Assembly (NCBI GenBank): GCA_002212985.1
Contig: NBMY01000075.1
Coordinates: 1-34,160, forward strand
From: Sphingobacteriales bacterium TSM_CSS
GTDB lineage: Bacteria > Bacteroidota > Bacteroidia > Chitinophagales > UBA2359
Length of the DNA: 34,160 nucleotides
Reading direction: 5' to 3'
Both the position numbers and the translations under genes were made by a program. The first letter of the stretch is position 1, and each line of letters begins with the position of its first letter. The notes beneath the pieces were generated by a model. It had not been told where the DNA came from. It searched no databases and saw nothing but the letters and a program-made list of their open reading frames with translations. This document shows positions 15,839-25,139 of this stretch, piece after piece.

Positions 15839-18229
15839 ATGAAATATATTGGCAAATTCCTTGCATTTTTACTGCTGTTACATGTTTCGCCCTTTCTTTT
15901 GGGGCAATCAACTCCCATGGACTCGCTGGGCAATGTGTTTTACCCTGCCGGATTAAGCAGTTTGTGGGGATATACCGACGCACAAGGCCGCGAATATGCC
16001 TTGGTTGGCGCTGTTGACGGACTTTCGATAGTGGATATTTCGCAACCCGATAACCCGCAGGAGTTGTTTTTCCTGCCACAACCATCGGGTTTCTGGCGCG
16101 AAATTAAAACATGGCAACACTATGCTTATGTTGCCAACGAAACCGATGGCGGCATTTTTATTGTTGACCTTGGCCAACTGCCCGATACGGTTTATACCGC
16201 AAACTATACTGCAGACGGACTGATTAAAACCTCGCACACCTTGTGGATAGATGAGTTTGGGTACGCCTATATTTCGGGCTATAACAACATGGACGGAACT
16301 ATACCGGTAAACAACCGCGGTGTTGCCATTCTTGATTTGAATGTGAACCCCATGAGTCCGACTTTGGTGAACACCTATACCACACAATATGTGCATGATG
16401 TGTATGTACGCAACAACATCATGTATGCCTGCGAAATTTACGTTGGGCAGTTTACCGTTGTAGATGTTTCAGATAAAAACAACCTTACCGTGTTGGCCCA
16501 TCAAAGTACGCCCAGCCTGTTTACGCATAACTGTTGGTTGAGCGATAACGGACAGTTTTTATTTACCACCGATGAAAAAAACAATGCCTCTGTAACTGCC
16601 TATGATATTACAGACCTAAGCGATATAAAGGAGGTTGGCCGCTACAAATCGCATCCGGGCAGCAATTCCATGCCGCATAATGTGCATGTACTCAATGATT
16701 TTCTGGTAATTTCTTACTACCGCGACGGTGTGCGAATAGTAGATGCTCATGAACCCGATATACTGGTTGAAACCGAATATTTTGACACAACACCCCTTGC
16801 CGGGCCGGGTTCGCAGGGTTGCTGGGGTGTTTACCAGCTTTTCCCTTCGGGCAATGTTATTGCAAGCGACCGGCAGTTAGGGCTGTTCATCATGCAACCG
16901 CAATACAAACGCGCCGCATACCTTAGGGGTTTTGCACTCGATGAAGTATCGGGGCTTCCCTTGCCCGATGTTTCGGTGCAAATAACCGGAACCGGCATTG
17001 CTGCAACTTCCGATTTTACCGGCAATTTTAAGGCCGGACTTCCTTCGGGTGGTTTATACACGCTTCAGTTTTCAAAGTACGGATACGAAACGATTACTTA
17101 CTCCGATGTGTTTTTTACCGCCGGCGAAACCCTTGAATTAAACGTAACTTTAATTCCCGAAGCGCCCTACAATCTTACCGTACAGGTTGCCGATGCACAA
17201 ACCGCTCAAGGCATTGAAAACGCCTTTGTAGAATTGAGCCATTCTATGGGCGTTTACCAAAACCAAACCGGCAGCGCCGGCAATGCCATTTTCAGCAACC
17301 TCTATACCGATATTTTTGCTATTTATACAGCCGCATGGGGGTACTTGCCTCAATACTTGGGCGGACTGCCGGTAAACAGCAGTAACAATACCCAAAACCT
17401 AAACCTTGAACGGGGTTATTACGACGATTGCTATGCAGACCTTGGCTGGACAGTGAGTAATTCGGGTGCTAATGCCGATGGCGCATGGGCAAGGGTTGTT
17501 CCTATAGGAACCAATTACGCCGACCAATCGAGCAATCCGGATGTTGATGTGTCAGGCGATACCGGCGGTGTCTGCTTTTTAACCGGCAACGGCAACGGCG
17601 GTCCGGAATCTTACGACCTCGATAGTGGCAGTTCTACCCTGCTTAGCCCACACATGGATTTAACCGGTTATGCCGACCCATACCTGAGTTTCTACCGTTG
17701 GTATTCTGCCTTTAACTCCACCACCGGCGCCGATACCCTGAGTTTTTACCTGAGCAACGGCACGCAAACTGTTCTGCTGCGCACCCTCTACCCCGATGAT
17801 ATTACCCAACATCAATGGCACTTAGAAACGTTTAGGGTGTCCGATTTTCTTGCTCCTGCAGCCAATATGCAGTTTGTTGCCTTAGCACATGCCGGATCAC
17901 CCGAAAGCATCTTTGAATGCGGCATTGACCTGTTTAACATTACCGATGGGTATGCACCCGGAGTTGGATTGCCTGATATTGAGGCTACCGCCGGAAAAAT
18001 GTTGCAAATAACGCCCAACCCTGCCGGAAATGTTGCGCTTTTAACCGCACCGACTGCCATAACTGCCGTTTCGGTATATAATTTGCAAGGGCAGCTGCTG
18101 CAAACTTATGCAGCCACGGGTACAAATACCCTTCAACTTTCGGTTCATGAACTTAAACCGGGGTTGTACCCTGTACAGTGCCAAACCCAGAACGGCATGT
18201 TTACAGGCAAAATAGTGGTACTAAGATAG
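15839..18229 (+). CDS. Secreted choice-of-anchor B (LVIVD-repeat) protein with T9SS type A signal
   Basis: A 796-residue secreted protein. Signal peptide MKYIGKFLAFLLLLHVSPFLLGQ is at the N-terminus. A beta-propeller-like domain of LVIVD-type repeats follows (about 25-360, e.g. VDGLSIVDISQPDNPQE, GGIFIVDLGQL, GVRIVDAHEPD), as in the choice-of-anchor B family. Two carboxypeptidase-regulatory-like beta domains come next (about 365-445 and 448-520), then a jelly-roll-like module (about 530-690, with DADGAW-like and VCFLTGNG stretches). The type IX secretion tail (ITPNPAGN to GKIVVLR) ends the protein. It is probably a cell-surface or extracellular adhesion/scaffold protein; no enzyme motif is seen. 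I rejected the in-frame ATG at 15707 because the signal peptide begins at 15839. Confidence 0.88.
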   Translation: MKYIGKFLAFLLLLHVSPFLLGQSTPMDSLGNVFYPAGLSSLWGYTDAQGREYALVGAVDGLSIVDISQPDNPQELFFLPQPSGFWREIKTWQHYAYVANETDGGIFIVDLGQLPDTVYTANYTADGLIKTSHTLWIDEFGYAYISGYNNMDGTIPVNNRGVAILDLNVNPMSPTLVNTYTTQYVHDVYVRNNIMYACEIYVGQFTVVDVSDKNNLTVLAHQSTPSLFTHNCWLSDNGQFLFTTDEKNNASVTAYDITDLSDIKEVGRYKSHPGSNSMPHNVHVLNDFLVISYYRDGVRIVDAHEPDILVETEYFDTTPLAGPGSQGCWGVYQLFPSGNVIASDRQLGLFIMQPQYKRAAYLRGFALDEVSGLPLPDVSVQITGTGIAATSDFTGNFKAGLPSGGLYTLQFSKYGYETITYSDVFFTAGETLELNVTLIPEAPYNLTVQVADAQTAQGIENAFVELSHSMGVYQNQTGSAGNAIFSNLYTDIFAIYTAAWGYLPQYLGGLPVNSSNNTQNLNLERGYYDDCYADLGWTVSNSGANADGAWARVVPIGTNYADQSSNPDVDVSGDTGGVCFLTGNGNGGPESYDLDSGSSTLLSPHMDLTGYADPYLSFYRWYSAFNSTTGADTLSFYLSNGTQTVLLRTLYPDDITQHQWHLETFRVSDFLAPAANMQFVALAHAGSPESIFECGIDLFNITDGYAPGVGLPDIEATAGKMLQITPNPAGNVALLTAPTAITAVSVYNLQGQLLQTYAATGTNTLQLSVHELKPGLYPVQCQTQNGMFTGKIVVLR

Positions 18230-18250
18230 CGAACCGCGGGTAAGAATGTG

Positions 18251-18269
18251 CCCGACAATATACGTCGGG
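18251..18269. terminator. Small hairpin between convergent genes
   Basis: CCCGAC and GTCGGG, separated by seven bases, form a 6-bp GC-rich stem in the 50-bp gap between the stop codons at 18229 and 18280. It is suitably placed to stop transcription from both sides but lacks a clear T-run. Confidence 0.4.
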
Positions 18270-18279
18270 GGAGTTGCGT

Positions 18280-20730
18280 TTAGCGCAGCAACAGTATATT
18301 GCCTTTCGCAATCCGATGAGGGTCCTCTGCATCTTCGGCAAACTGGTATTCTAACTTCCAAACATATAAGCCAAGCGGCAAGGAGCGGTCGTTTTGCAAT
18401 CCGGCCCAGCTTTCATGGGGGTTGCTGCTTTCATAAACCTGCTGCCCCCAACGGTCAAAAACCAACAGCCTGAAATAACTTACCTCGCAATTAAATACTA
18501 CGGTAAACAGGTCGTTTACCCCATCGGCATTGGGCGAAAAAGCATCGGGCAGCAACGGACGGCAGCGCGGCGCCGAACAATCTTCAAAAGTAACCACCAC
18601 GGTATCGGCAGCCAACCCGCATTCGTTGCTCAGTTGTACCCAATAAGTACCGCTTACGGCAGTAGCGTAGGTGTTTTGCGTAGAGCCGTCTTGCCAAAGC
18701 AAATCGGTTTCGGGCAGGTTGGCGTTGAGGGTAATTACCTCACCTAAGCAAAGGGTAGTATCGGAGCCTAAATTAACAACCGGCACCGGTATGGCGCTTA
18801 CCGAAGCGGTACCGGTAACACTGCCAAAACAGTGTGCATCTTCAACCGATACCAATGTATATTGTCCGCTTTGTGTAGCAGAAAGGGTAAAATCGGGTAT
18901 TTCGGAACTAACCGGCAGTTGCGGTTCTCCGTCAATGGCGTAATACAATTCCCATGGAGCTTGCCCGGCAAATGATACCTGCAAATCAAGTGCACTCACA
19001 TTACCGTCGAGGCAGGCGCTTCCGCCGCCGGTTAAAATGGCAGCCGGCTGGCAAAGCACACAGTTAAAAGAGCCGGTAACAAGCGTATCGCAATGATAGG
19101 AATCTCCTGCACTGAAAGTATAAGTAGTACCGGTAGGTATGGGGTCGCTGGTAAAAACATTGCCGTTAAATGTGCCGGTATTACCGCTAACCTGATAAGT
19201 AGCAGCATCGCCGCCGGTCATGGTAAAAGAAACGGTATAGGCAGTTTTATCGGTATTGCAATCAATATCCAAATTACTTACCTGCGGTTTATCCTGAATT
19301 ACTGTAACTGTAACCGAAGCAAAAGCGTTGCAACTACCATTTACCGGCGTAACGGTGTAGGTAGTAGTAACCAGAGGATTGGCAATAGGGTTTGGGCAAT
19401 CGGTACAGCTAAGCCCAAGTGCCGGTGTCCAGGAAACTTCTCCTACGGCAAAACCGCCCTCGGTACAGCCCAATTTTACACTTTCTCCGCGACAAATACA
19501 AATATCATTTCCGGCGCAGGCATAGTTAATAGCGGCAGGCACAAAGGCAGCATTTAAAACCATGCGTTGTGTTTGCAAAATTTCTGCTGCATTGGCAGGT
19601 GTTGGAGCAATGGCAGTAAGGGAAAACTCATTGGCGCCGCAATAATACAGGTTGCCACCGGCAATAGCGCCATTTACATCGGCTGCATAGCAAACAAATT
19701 GGTTGGCTCCTACCGGCAGGTTCAGCAAAAGGCACGGATAGGTTGCCGGCCTCCACGAGCTGCCGGCAGCTAAGCCGAAAGTTCCCATATCGCCGGTTAA
19801 TCCTGCCGGAAAATTACCCTCAAACTGCAAAACCGGCATTGCCGAAGCCACATAGTTAAAAGGCGGGGTAATGGCAGTGTTGATACCCAAAATGCCGGCA
19901 GTGGTCATAAACAAACCCTGATTTTCCAACGCAAGCGCCATGCCCGATTGTGCCCAGAAATTACCGCCGCTGTTAATAAAATTGTTTACTGCAGCCACAT
20001 AGGTTGTTGTTACAGTAGCAGCGCCTGTGGCATTGGGCTGTAAAATAAAGGTATAGCAATCGGTAGCAGTTTGCAAATCGGCGTTCCCAATTTCGGAATA
20101 GGGTATGTGGGCAGCGTTAAATATTTGGGTAAAAGCCGCGGTGTTTCCGCCATTATTCAAAACGGCAATTTCGGGGGCAAACCGCAGCGTATAGCGCACA
20201 TCTATTGGCGTAGCGGTATTGAGCGTATAAACTGCCACATCGTTGCCAAAAGCCGTAATAAGGCTGTCAATATCAGGGAAAGCGGGGGTATTCACCGGGT
20301 TGCAAACCAATTGGTTAATATCGGCCATGTCAATAACAAAAACACTTCCCACAAAATCGGCAGTGGCAGGCGCCTGCGCCGAAGGGTATAATCGGGCAAC
20401 TGTGGCGGTAAAATCAATTCCATCTTTAGGTTTAGATGCTTTAATAGCCCATTTTACCGGAATGCCGTTTTGAAGCAAAAGATGAACCAGCCCGTAAGCG
20501 GCGAGGTTAATGCCAGAAAAAGTAAGTCCGTTTACTGCATCGGTGATGGTTGCCTGCTGTTTGCTTTGGTCGAGTGGTATCAGGTAGGCTCCCGATTCTA
20601 TATTTTGAACATTGGAAGCAGGCGGCGGCAATTCCTGCGCCTGTACTTTCACTGCCGATAGTATAGAAAACAAAAACAGGCACAAGGTTGCCGGCAGGCA
20701 TAACATGCGAAGCAAAGTTTGATATAACAT
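18280..20730 (-). CDS. T9SS type B (gliding-motility C-terminal domain) secreted protein
   Basis: An 816-residue secreted protein. The signal peptide covers about residues 1-32 (ends VQAQ). The first ~400 residues form a large domain I do not recognise, with a Rossmann-like flavour (VFVIDMADINQL, FNAAHIPYSEIGNADLQTA, YVAAVNNFINSGGNFWAQSG) that might be a class-I glutamine-amidotransferase-like or peptidase-like fold. A PKD/Ig-like segment follows (WTPALGLSCTDCPNPIANPLVTTTYTV), then further Ig-like repeats. The C-terminus (LLPDAFSPNADGVNDLF, VFDRWGQQVYES, GNILLLR) is the gliding-motility/T9SS type B sorting domain. An alternative ATG at 20706 would also keep the signal peptide. It is likely a surface-anchored or released large protein. 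Confidence 0.85.
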   Translation of the reverse strand: MLYQTLLRMLCLPATLCLFLFSILSAVKVQAQELPPPASNVQNIESGAYLIPLDQSKQQATITDAVNGLTFSGINLAAYGLVHLLLQNGIPVKWAIKASKPKDGIDFTATVARLYPSAQAPATADFVGSVFVIDMADINQLVCNPVNTPAFPDIDSLITAFGNDVAVYTLNTATPIDVRYTLRFAPEIAVLNNGGNTAAFTQIFNAAHIPYSEIGNADLQTATDCYTFILQPNATGAATVTTTYVAAVNNFINSGGNFWAQSGMALALENQGLFMTTAGILGINTAITPPFNYVASAMPVLQFEGNFPAGLTGDMGTFGLAAGSSWRPATYPCLLLNLPVGANQFVCYAADVNGAIAGGNLYYCGANEFSLTAIAPTPANAAEILQTQRMVLNAAFVPAAINYACAGNDICICRGESVKLGCTEGGFAVGEVSWTPALGLSCTDCPNPIANPLVTTTYTVTPVNGSCNAFASVTVTVIQDKPQVSNLDIDCNTDKTAYTVSFTMTGGDAATYQVSGNTGTFNGNVFTSDPIPTGTTYTFSAGDSYHCDTLVTGSFNCVLCQPAAILTGGGSACLDGNVSALDLQVSFAGQAPWELYYAIDGEPQLPVSSEIPDFTLSATQSGQYTLVSVEDAHCFGSVTGTASVSAIPVPVVNLGSDTTLCLGEVITLNANLPETDLLWQDGSTQNTYATAVSGTYWVQLSNECGLAADTVVVTFEDCSAPRCRPLLPDAFSPNADGVNDLFTVVFNCEVSYFRLLVFDRWGQQVYESSNPHESWAGLQNDRSLPLGLYVWKLEYQFAEDAEDPHRIAKGNILLLR

Positions 20731-21182
20731 GGTTTTATGAGCGGTTTCTTGTAATAGCAGGGTGGCATACTTTTTTTATAACCGGCAAATTGGTTATGGC
20801 AACTATTGACGGTACGGTATTGCGGCTATACTGCATGCAGATGCCATTGTATGCTTGCCGCGTGCCGAAGCCGGGTTTTGAATGGGTTAAGGGGAGGGCG
20901 TAAAGTTACAACTCGTTTTTTACTTTTAGCAGTTTAACGGCGCTTATGCAAAAAAGCTTGCACGTTGTCTTATGACAGGTAAAAACTCCGATGGTTAAAT
21001 GATTAAGGCAACTTTTTTAAGAGCAAAAATTGCAGCATCTTTGCAGCCGGTTCACCAGCAGTTGTTTGACGGCAGTTTTACCAATCCGGTCACACCCTGC
21101 CGGAGCGTTTTTTTACCCGAAACTGACTTAAAGGGGACTTAACCTACTTTTTTATTCACTTCATTAAAGTGCATTTTGCTAT
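20731..21182. other. Divergent intergenic region, no gene recognised
   Basis: 452 bp between the divergent T9SS gene and the first SDR gene. No credible coding sequence. It contains a 10-bp palindrome CTGCATGCAG (20831-20840) and a candidate SDR promoter at 21036-21043. Confidence 0.6.
21036..21043 (+). promoter_or_regulatory. Candidate -7 element before the SDR gene pair
   Basis: CATCTTTG (followed by CA) differs from TAnnTTTG only at the first base; a T-run at about 21013-21018 lies 17 bp upstream where a -33 element is expected. The leader to the ATG at 21183 would be about 130 nt. Confidence 0.3.
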
Positions 21183-21884
21183 ATGTTTGCAGTAATAACC
21201 GGCGCCACTAAAGGAATTGGCCGGGCATTAACCCGGCGTTTTGCCGCAGAAGGTTTTGACCTTGCCGTTTGTGCCCGCAATAAAATGGAGTTGCAACAAC
21301 TTAAAAACGATTTGGAACAGCATTTCCCCACCATTCGGGTACTGTACATTGCCACTGATATGGGCAATAAAACTGAAGTGCTTACTTTTGCAGAAATGGT
21401 AAACAAAGAATGCCCTACCATTGACGTACTCATTAACAATGCCGGCTTGTTTTTAACCAACCCTATATTGCGCGAACCCGATGGGCTGCTGGAACAAATG
21501 ATGGCTATTAACCTTTATGGACCCTATCACCTTACACGCGCACTACTGCCTAAGATGACCAACCAAAAATCGGGTCACATTTTTAATATTTGTTCGGTGG
21601 CAAGCCTTATCGGGTTTGAAGATTGCGTGTCTTATACAGCATCAAAACATGCCCTCTACGGTTTTTCAAAGGCTTTGCGCCAGGAATTAAAAACCTTTAG
21701 CATAAAGGTAACCAGCGTACTGCCCGGCGCAGTGTACACCGCTTCCTGGGAAAGCTCCGATGTCAATTCCGGGCGCATTATGGCGCCCGAAGACATTGCC
21801 GAGGCTGTGTACGGCTGTTACCGGCTTTCTGAAAGAACAGTTGTGGAAGATATTGTACTGCGCCCTATGCTGGGTGATTTGTAG
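21183..21884 (+). CDS. Short-chain dehydrogenase/reductase (SDR)
   Basis: A 233-residue classical SDR that uses NAD(P)H to interconvert a carbonyl and an alcohol. The cofactor motif TGATKGIG is at 7-14, the structural NNAG motif in DVLINNAGLF near 90, a catalytic Ser in NICSVASLIG, and the active-site YTASK near 160. A PG motif (SVLPGAVYT) follows. Substrate is unknown. A second SDR gene follows after about 47 bp on the same strand, and the pair ends at a strong terminator. Confidence 0.88.
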   Translation: MFAVITGATKGIGRALTRRFAAEGFDLAVCARNKMELQQLKNDLEQHFPTIRVLYIATDMGNKTEVLTFAEMVNKECPTIDVLINNAGLFLTNPILREPDGLLEQMMAINLYGPYHLTRALLPKMTNQKSGHIFNICSVASLIGFEDCVSYTASKHALYGFSKALRQELKTFSIKVTSVLPGAVYTASWESSDVNSGRIMAPEDIAEAVYGCYRLSERTVVEDIVLRPMLGDL

Positions 21885-21931
21885 GGCTGTGCAAACAACC
21901 CAATAGTTTGTTTATTTTACCCAACATTCGT

Positions 21932-22624
21932 ATGAACGTAATTGTTACCGGCGCAAGTGCCGGCATTGGTTTTGAACTGGTGCGGCAGTTATGCCAAAAC
22001 CCGATAAACAGGGTAATTGGAATTGCCCGGAATGAGAGCCGTTTGGCAGAATTGCAACATCTTTGCCCTTATAACAACATGATTGCCCTGCCTTTTGACC
22101 TTACCCAAGCAATTGAGGGCATTCTCCTGCCTGAAATTTATACCCATTTTACAAAAACCGATGTGCTGATAAACAATGCAGGGTATTTGCAAAACAAGCC
22201 TTTTACTGCCCTTAAGCCTGCCGATTGGGAACATACTTTTTCGGTTAACCTGTTTTCGGTAGTGCGGTTGTTGAAGGAACTTTACCCCGGTTTTGCCCGG
22301 CCAGGGGCGCATGTGGTAAATATTGGCAGCATGGGTGGGTACCAGGGAAGTCCCAAATTTACCGGGCTTAGCGCCTACAGCGCCTCAAAAGCGGCGCTTG
22401 CCTCCCTTACCGAATGCCTGGCAGAGGAATGGAAACATGAAGGTATTTCGGTAAATTGCCTTGCCTTGGGCGCCGTACAAACAGAAATGTTCGGCAAAGC
22501 TTTCCCGCAACAACAAGCACAGGTATCACCGCGTTCCATAGCAACGTTTATTGCCCAATTTGCCCAAACCGGTCACCACCTGTTTAACGGCAAGGTAATT
22601 CCGGTTTCTTTGTCAACTCCATAA
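21932..22624 (+). CDS. Short-chain dehydrogenase/reductase (SDR)
   Basis: A 230-residue SDR with TGASAGIG (6-13), VLINNAGYLQ, NIGSMGGYQG containing the catalytic Ser, and YSASKAALAS with the Tyr/Lys pair. The N-terminal sequence MNVIVTGASAGIG favours the ATG at 21932; an ATG at 21908 would add eight residues ahead of the first beta strand. It is clearly related to but not a close copy of the preceding SDR, so the pair is either an old duplication or two steps of one pathway. Confidence 0.88.
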   Translation: MNVIVTGASAGIGFELVRQLCQNPINRVIGIARNESRLAELQHLCPYNNMIALPFDLTQAIEGILLPEIYTHFTKTDVLINNAGYLQNKPFTALKPADWEHTFSVNLFSVVRLLKELYPGFARPGAHVVNIGSMGGYQGSPKFTGLSAYSASKAALASLTECLAEEWKHEGISVNCLALGAVQTEMFGKAFPQQQAQVSPRSIATFIAQFAQTGHHLFNGKVIPVSLSTP

Positions 22625-22628
22625 AAGC

Positions 22629-22661
22629 AAAAAGACAGCCTTGGCAAAAGCTGTCTTTTTT
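22629..22661. terminator. Strong bidirectional intrinsic terminator
   Basis: AAAAAGACAGC and GCTGTCTTTTT flank a 10-nt loop: an 11-bp symmetrical stem with A-run and T-run. It lies 5 bp after the second SDR stop and 28 bp before the stop of the small minus-strand gene, serving both convergent transcripts. Confidence 0.9.
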
Positions 22662-22688
22662 ATGGAAACCGCCAAATAAAGCAAACGG

Positions 22689-22838
22689 TTAAACATGTCC
22701 GAACAATTGCATTTTCCAGCGTGCTTCACGCTGTGCTTTTTCAATCTCCAACTGTTGGCGCTCTTTAAATGATAAGGTCAAATCTTCGGGTTGCGCGTTA
22801 TGCAACTCTTTTCGGGTTTTGCTCGTTTCGTTTTTCAT
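22689..22838 (-). CDS. Small charged protein of unknown function
   Basis: A 49-residue highly charged, probably helical protein (MKNETSKTRKELHNAQ, then FKERQQLEIEKAQREARWKM, ending FGHV). I do not recognise a family. An upstream ATG at 22892 would add 18 residues without improving the N-terminus. It lies immediately before a bidirectional terminator and is divergent from moxR. The downstream terminator and charged-helix composition support a real small gene, but there is no homology evidence. Confidence 0.5.
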   Translation of the reverse strand: MKNETSKTRKELHNAQPEDLTLSFKERQQLEIEKAQREARWKMQLFGHV

Positions 22839-22967
22839 GACTTTAAACTTTAAGTGATGTGTAACTTGTACAATCATGTAACCGCACAACAACTGTAATT
22901 GTTTCCAAAATGAGGTTAATAAATGTTAAAACAAACGTAAAAGTGCTTTTGTAACGGCAGAAAGCGT

Positions 22968-22990
22968 TTTTTACCGGCAGCCGGTAAAAA
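22968..22990. promoter_or_regulatory. Perfect 23-bp palindrome upstream of moxR
   Basis: TTTTTACCGGC and GCCGGTAAAAA flank a single central base. It lies in the divergent gap, 130 bp from the small gene and 83 bp before the moxR ATG. It can act as an operator or as a symmetric hairpin terminator; the site between two divergent starts favours a regulatory role. Confidence 0.45.
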
Positions 22991-23040
22991 CATTTTTAAC
23001 GGCACTTATAGGCAAATACAGCAAAATAACAAAAAAAAAC

Positions 23041-23048
23041 GAACTTTG
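23041..23048 (+). promoter_or_regulatory. Candidate -7 element for moxR
   Basis: GAACTTTG followed by CA resembles TAnnTTTG with one mismatch and is 25 bp before the ATG at 23074. No clear -33 element. Confidence 0.3.
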
Positions 23049-23073
23049 CACACCAGCTAAACAAGCCATTATT

Positions 23074-24057
23074 ATGAGCGAAGATACCTACTCATTTGAA
23101 AACCGCATTGACCTGAGCGGCATAGAGCAAATGTGTGCAGCGGTAAAGCGGCAAATCGGCAAAATTATTATAGGGCAGCAAAATTTTATAGATCTGCTCA
23201 TTGCCGCATTGCTTGCCGACGGGCACGTACTCATAGAAGGCGTACCCGGAATTGCCAAAACCCTTACTGCCAAACTGTTGGCAAAAACCGTATCGGCCGA
23301 TTTTTCGCGCATACAGTTTACCCCCGATTTAATGCCCTCTGATGTGTTGGGAACTTCGGTGTATAATTTCAAAACATCGGAATTTGAGTTTAAAAAAGGC
23401 CCTGTTTTTTCAAACATTGTACTCATTGATGAAATAAACCGCGCACCGGCAAAAACCCAATCTGCTTTGTTTGAAGTAATGGAAGAGCGGCAAATTACCA
23501 TAGACGGGCAACGCTACGAAATGCCGCCGCCGTTTTTTACCCTTGCAACCCAAAACCCTATTGAACACGAAGGCACTTACCGCCTGCCCGAAGCACAACT
23601 CGACCGGTTTTTATTTAAAATTGAGGTGCAATACCCTACTTTTGAAGAAGAAATTCAAATACTTTTGGGGTTTCACCAACGAAAAAACAACCACCAATTT
23701 ACCGATATTGAGCCGGTACTTAACATTAACCAACTCATGCAATACCGACAACAGGTAAAACAAATATTGGTTGACGAAAAACTGCTGCACTATATTGCCC
23801 GCATTGTTCATGCTACCCGAAACAGCAAAGACCTGTATTTGGGCGGCTCGCCAAGGGCTTCGCTGGCAATTATGGCATCGGCAAAAGCAATGGCTGCCAT
23901 GCAGGGACGTGATTTTGTTACGCCCGAAGATATTCAGTTTATGTGTAAACCTGTTATGCGCCACCGCCTCATTCTTAGCCCCGAAAAAGAAATGGAAGGT
24001 GTTAGCGCCGATCAGGTAATAGACATCATTGTACGCAGTATTGAGGTGCCCAGATAA
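23074..24057 (+). CDS. MoxR-family AAA+ ATPase
   Basis: A 327-residue AAA+ ATPase of the MoxR group, cytoplasmic chaperone-like proteins that help mature or activate partner proteins. The Walker A loop GVPGIAKT is at 56-63, Walker B VLIDE at 116-120, followed by the family signature NRAPAKTQSALFEVMEERQ. The sensor stretch ATQNPIEHEGTYRLPEAQLDRF and a C-terminal lid domain complete the protein. Usual partners (DUF58 and von Willebrand factor A proteins) are not next to it here; the following gene is a fatty acid desaturase, about 86 bp on. Confidence 0.93.
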   Translation: MSEDTYSFENRIDLSGIEQMCAAVKRQIGKIIIGQQNFIDLLIAALLADGHVLIEGVPGIAKTLTAKLLAKTVSADFSRIQFTPDLMPSDVLGTSVYNFKTSEFEFKKGPVFSNIVLIDEINRAPAKTQSALFEVMEERQITIDGQRYEMPPPFFTLATQNPIEHEGTYRLPEAQLDRFLFKIEVQYPTFEEEIQILLGFHQRKNNHQFTDIEPVLNINQLMQYRQQVKQILVDEKLLHYIARIVHATRNSKDLYLGGSPRASLAIMASAKAMAAMQGRDFVTPEDIQFMCKPVMRHRLILSPEKEMEGVSADQVIDIIVRSIEVPR

Positions 24058-24102
24058 CAAGCATTACAGGCAAAAGTTTTTGAGCATTCATTAGGCATAT
24101 TC

Positions 24103-24123
24103 GCCCAAAATTGGGTAAATTTG
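24103..24123 (+). promoter_or_regulatory. Hairpin motif plus -7 element before the desaturase
   Basis: CCCAA-AA-TTGGG (24104-24115) is followed directly by an exact -7 match TAAATTTG (24116-24123), 20 bp before the ATG at 24143. The same GCCCAAAATTGGG core occurs in the promoter region at 31398-31411. Confidence 0.4.
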
Positions 24124-24142
24124 TGGCAATGAAATAATTTTT

Positions 24143-25135
24143 ATGCCTCAATACATGAAAGCAAGTCGGTTTTTCAGCACAGAGGAAATTCAACTTCTCA
24201 GAAAAAAATCAAACTTTCGGGCAAGCCTCGAAATTTTGCATACATGGGGCTGGATAGCTTTTGCCTTGGCTTTGGCCGGTTTTTTTCCCAATTTCTTTAC
24301 CATTATTATTGCCTTGTTTATTTTAGGCGGTAAACAGTTGGCCTGCTCAATTATTATGCACGACGCTTCGCACAATGCCCTGTTTACCTCCAAAAAAGCC
24401 AACGAATTTATTGGCAACTGGTTGGGTGCTTACCCTGTTTTTCACAGCGTAGAGCAATACCGGCCTTATCACCTGCAGCACCACCTGCACACCGGCAGCA
24501 ACAACGATCCCGACCTTTTGCTTACCAAAGGCTATCCTGCTACGCCTGCCAGCATGGCCCGTAAATTTATGCGCGATTTGAGCGGTGCAACAGGCATTAA
24601 GGGTTATATAGGCGTATTTGCCATGCACCTTGGTTTTCTTAAATACAGCCTTGGCGGCGAGGTAATTACCCTACCCCAACAAGAACATACACCGCTAAAA
24701 GTAGTTCAAAATGCCCGGGCACACCTTTTAAACCCACTTCTGGCTCAATTAATTTTAGCAGGTATATTGTGGCTTTGCGGGGCACTCTGGCTCTACCTGC
24801 TTTGGATTAGCGCTTTGCTAACTACCTACAACTTTTGCATAAGAGTGCGCGCTATGGCAGAACACAGCATGGTTCCAGACCGCAACAATCCGCTTACCAA
24901 TACCCGCACCACATATGCCAACTGGCTGGAACGTATGTTGTTTGCTCCGCACTATGTAAATTACCATGTAGAGCACCATTTGCTTATGAGTATTCCGCCT
25001 TATAACTACCCCAAAATGCATACGCTCCTAAAAGAACGGGGATATTATGCAAACGGCGGGCTACTGGCAAACGGCTACTGGCAAATTATTAAATTGGCAG
25101 TCGCCAAACCCAAAACTACTCATGCGCAAGGTTAA
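24143..25135 (+). CDS. Membrane fatty acid desaturase
   Basis: A 330-residue diiron membrane desaturase that inserts a double bond into a fatty acyl chain using O2. Three histidine boxes are present: HDASH (73-77), HLQHH (110-114) and HVEHH (275-279), the last inside FAPHYVNYHVEHHLL. Hydrophobic helices lie at about 35-62 and 200-230. The start could be codon 1 or the ATG at codon 5. The P-type ATPase frame begins within its last codons or just after its stop, so the two are probably co-transcribed; both concern membrane function. Confidence 0.88.
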   Translation: MPQYMKASRFFSTEEIQLLRKKSNFRASLEILHTWGWIAFALALAGFFPNFFTIIIALFILGGKQLACSIIMHDASHNALFTSKKANEFIGNWLGAYPVFHSVEQYRPYHLQHHLHTGSNNDPDLLLTKGYPATPASMARKFMRDLSGATGIKGYIGVFAMHLGFLKYSLGGEVITLPQQEHTPLKVVQNARAHLLNPLLAQLILAGILWLCGALWLYLLWISALLTTYNFCIRVRAMAEHSMVPDRNNPLTNTRTTYANWLERMLFAPHYVNYHVEHHLLMSIPPYNYPKMHTLLKERGYYANGGLLANGYWQIIKLAVAKPKTTHAQG

Positions 25136-25139
25136 GAAC

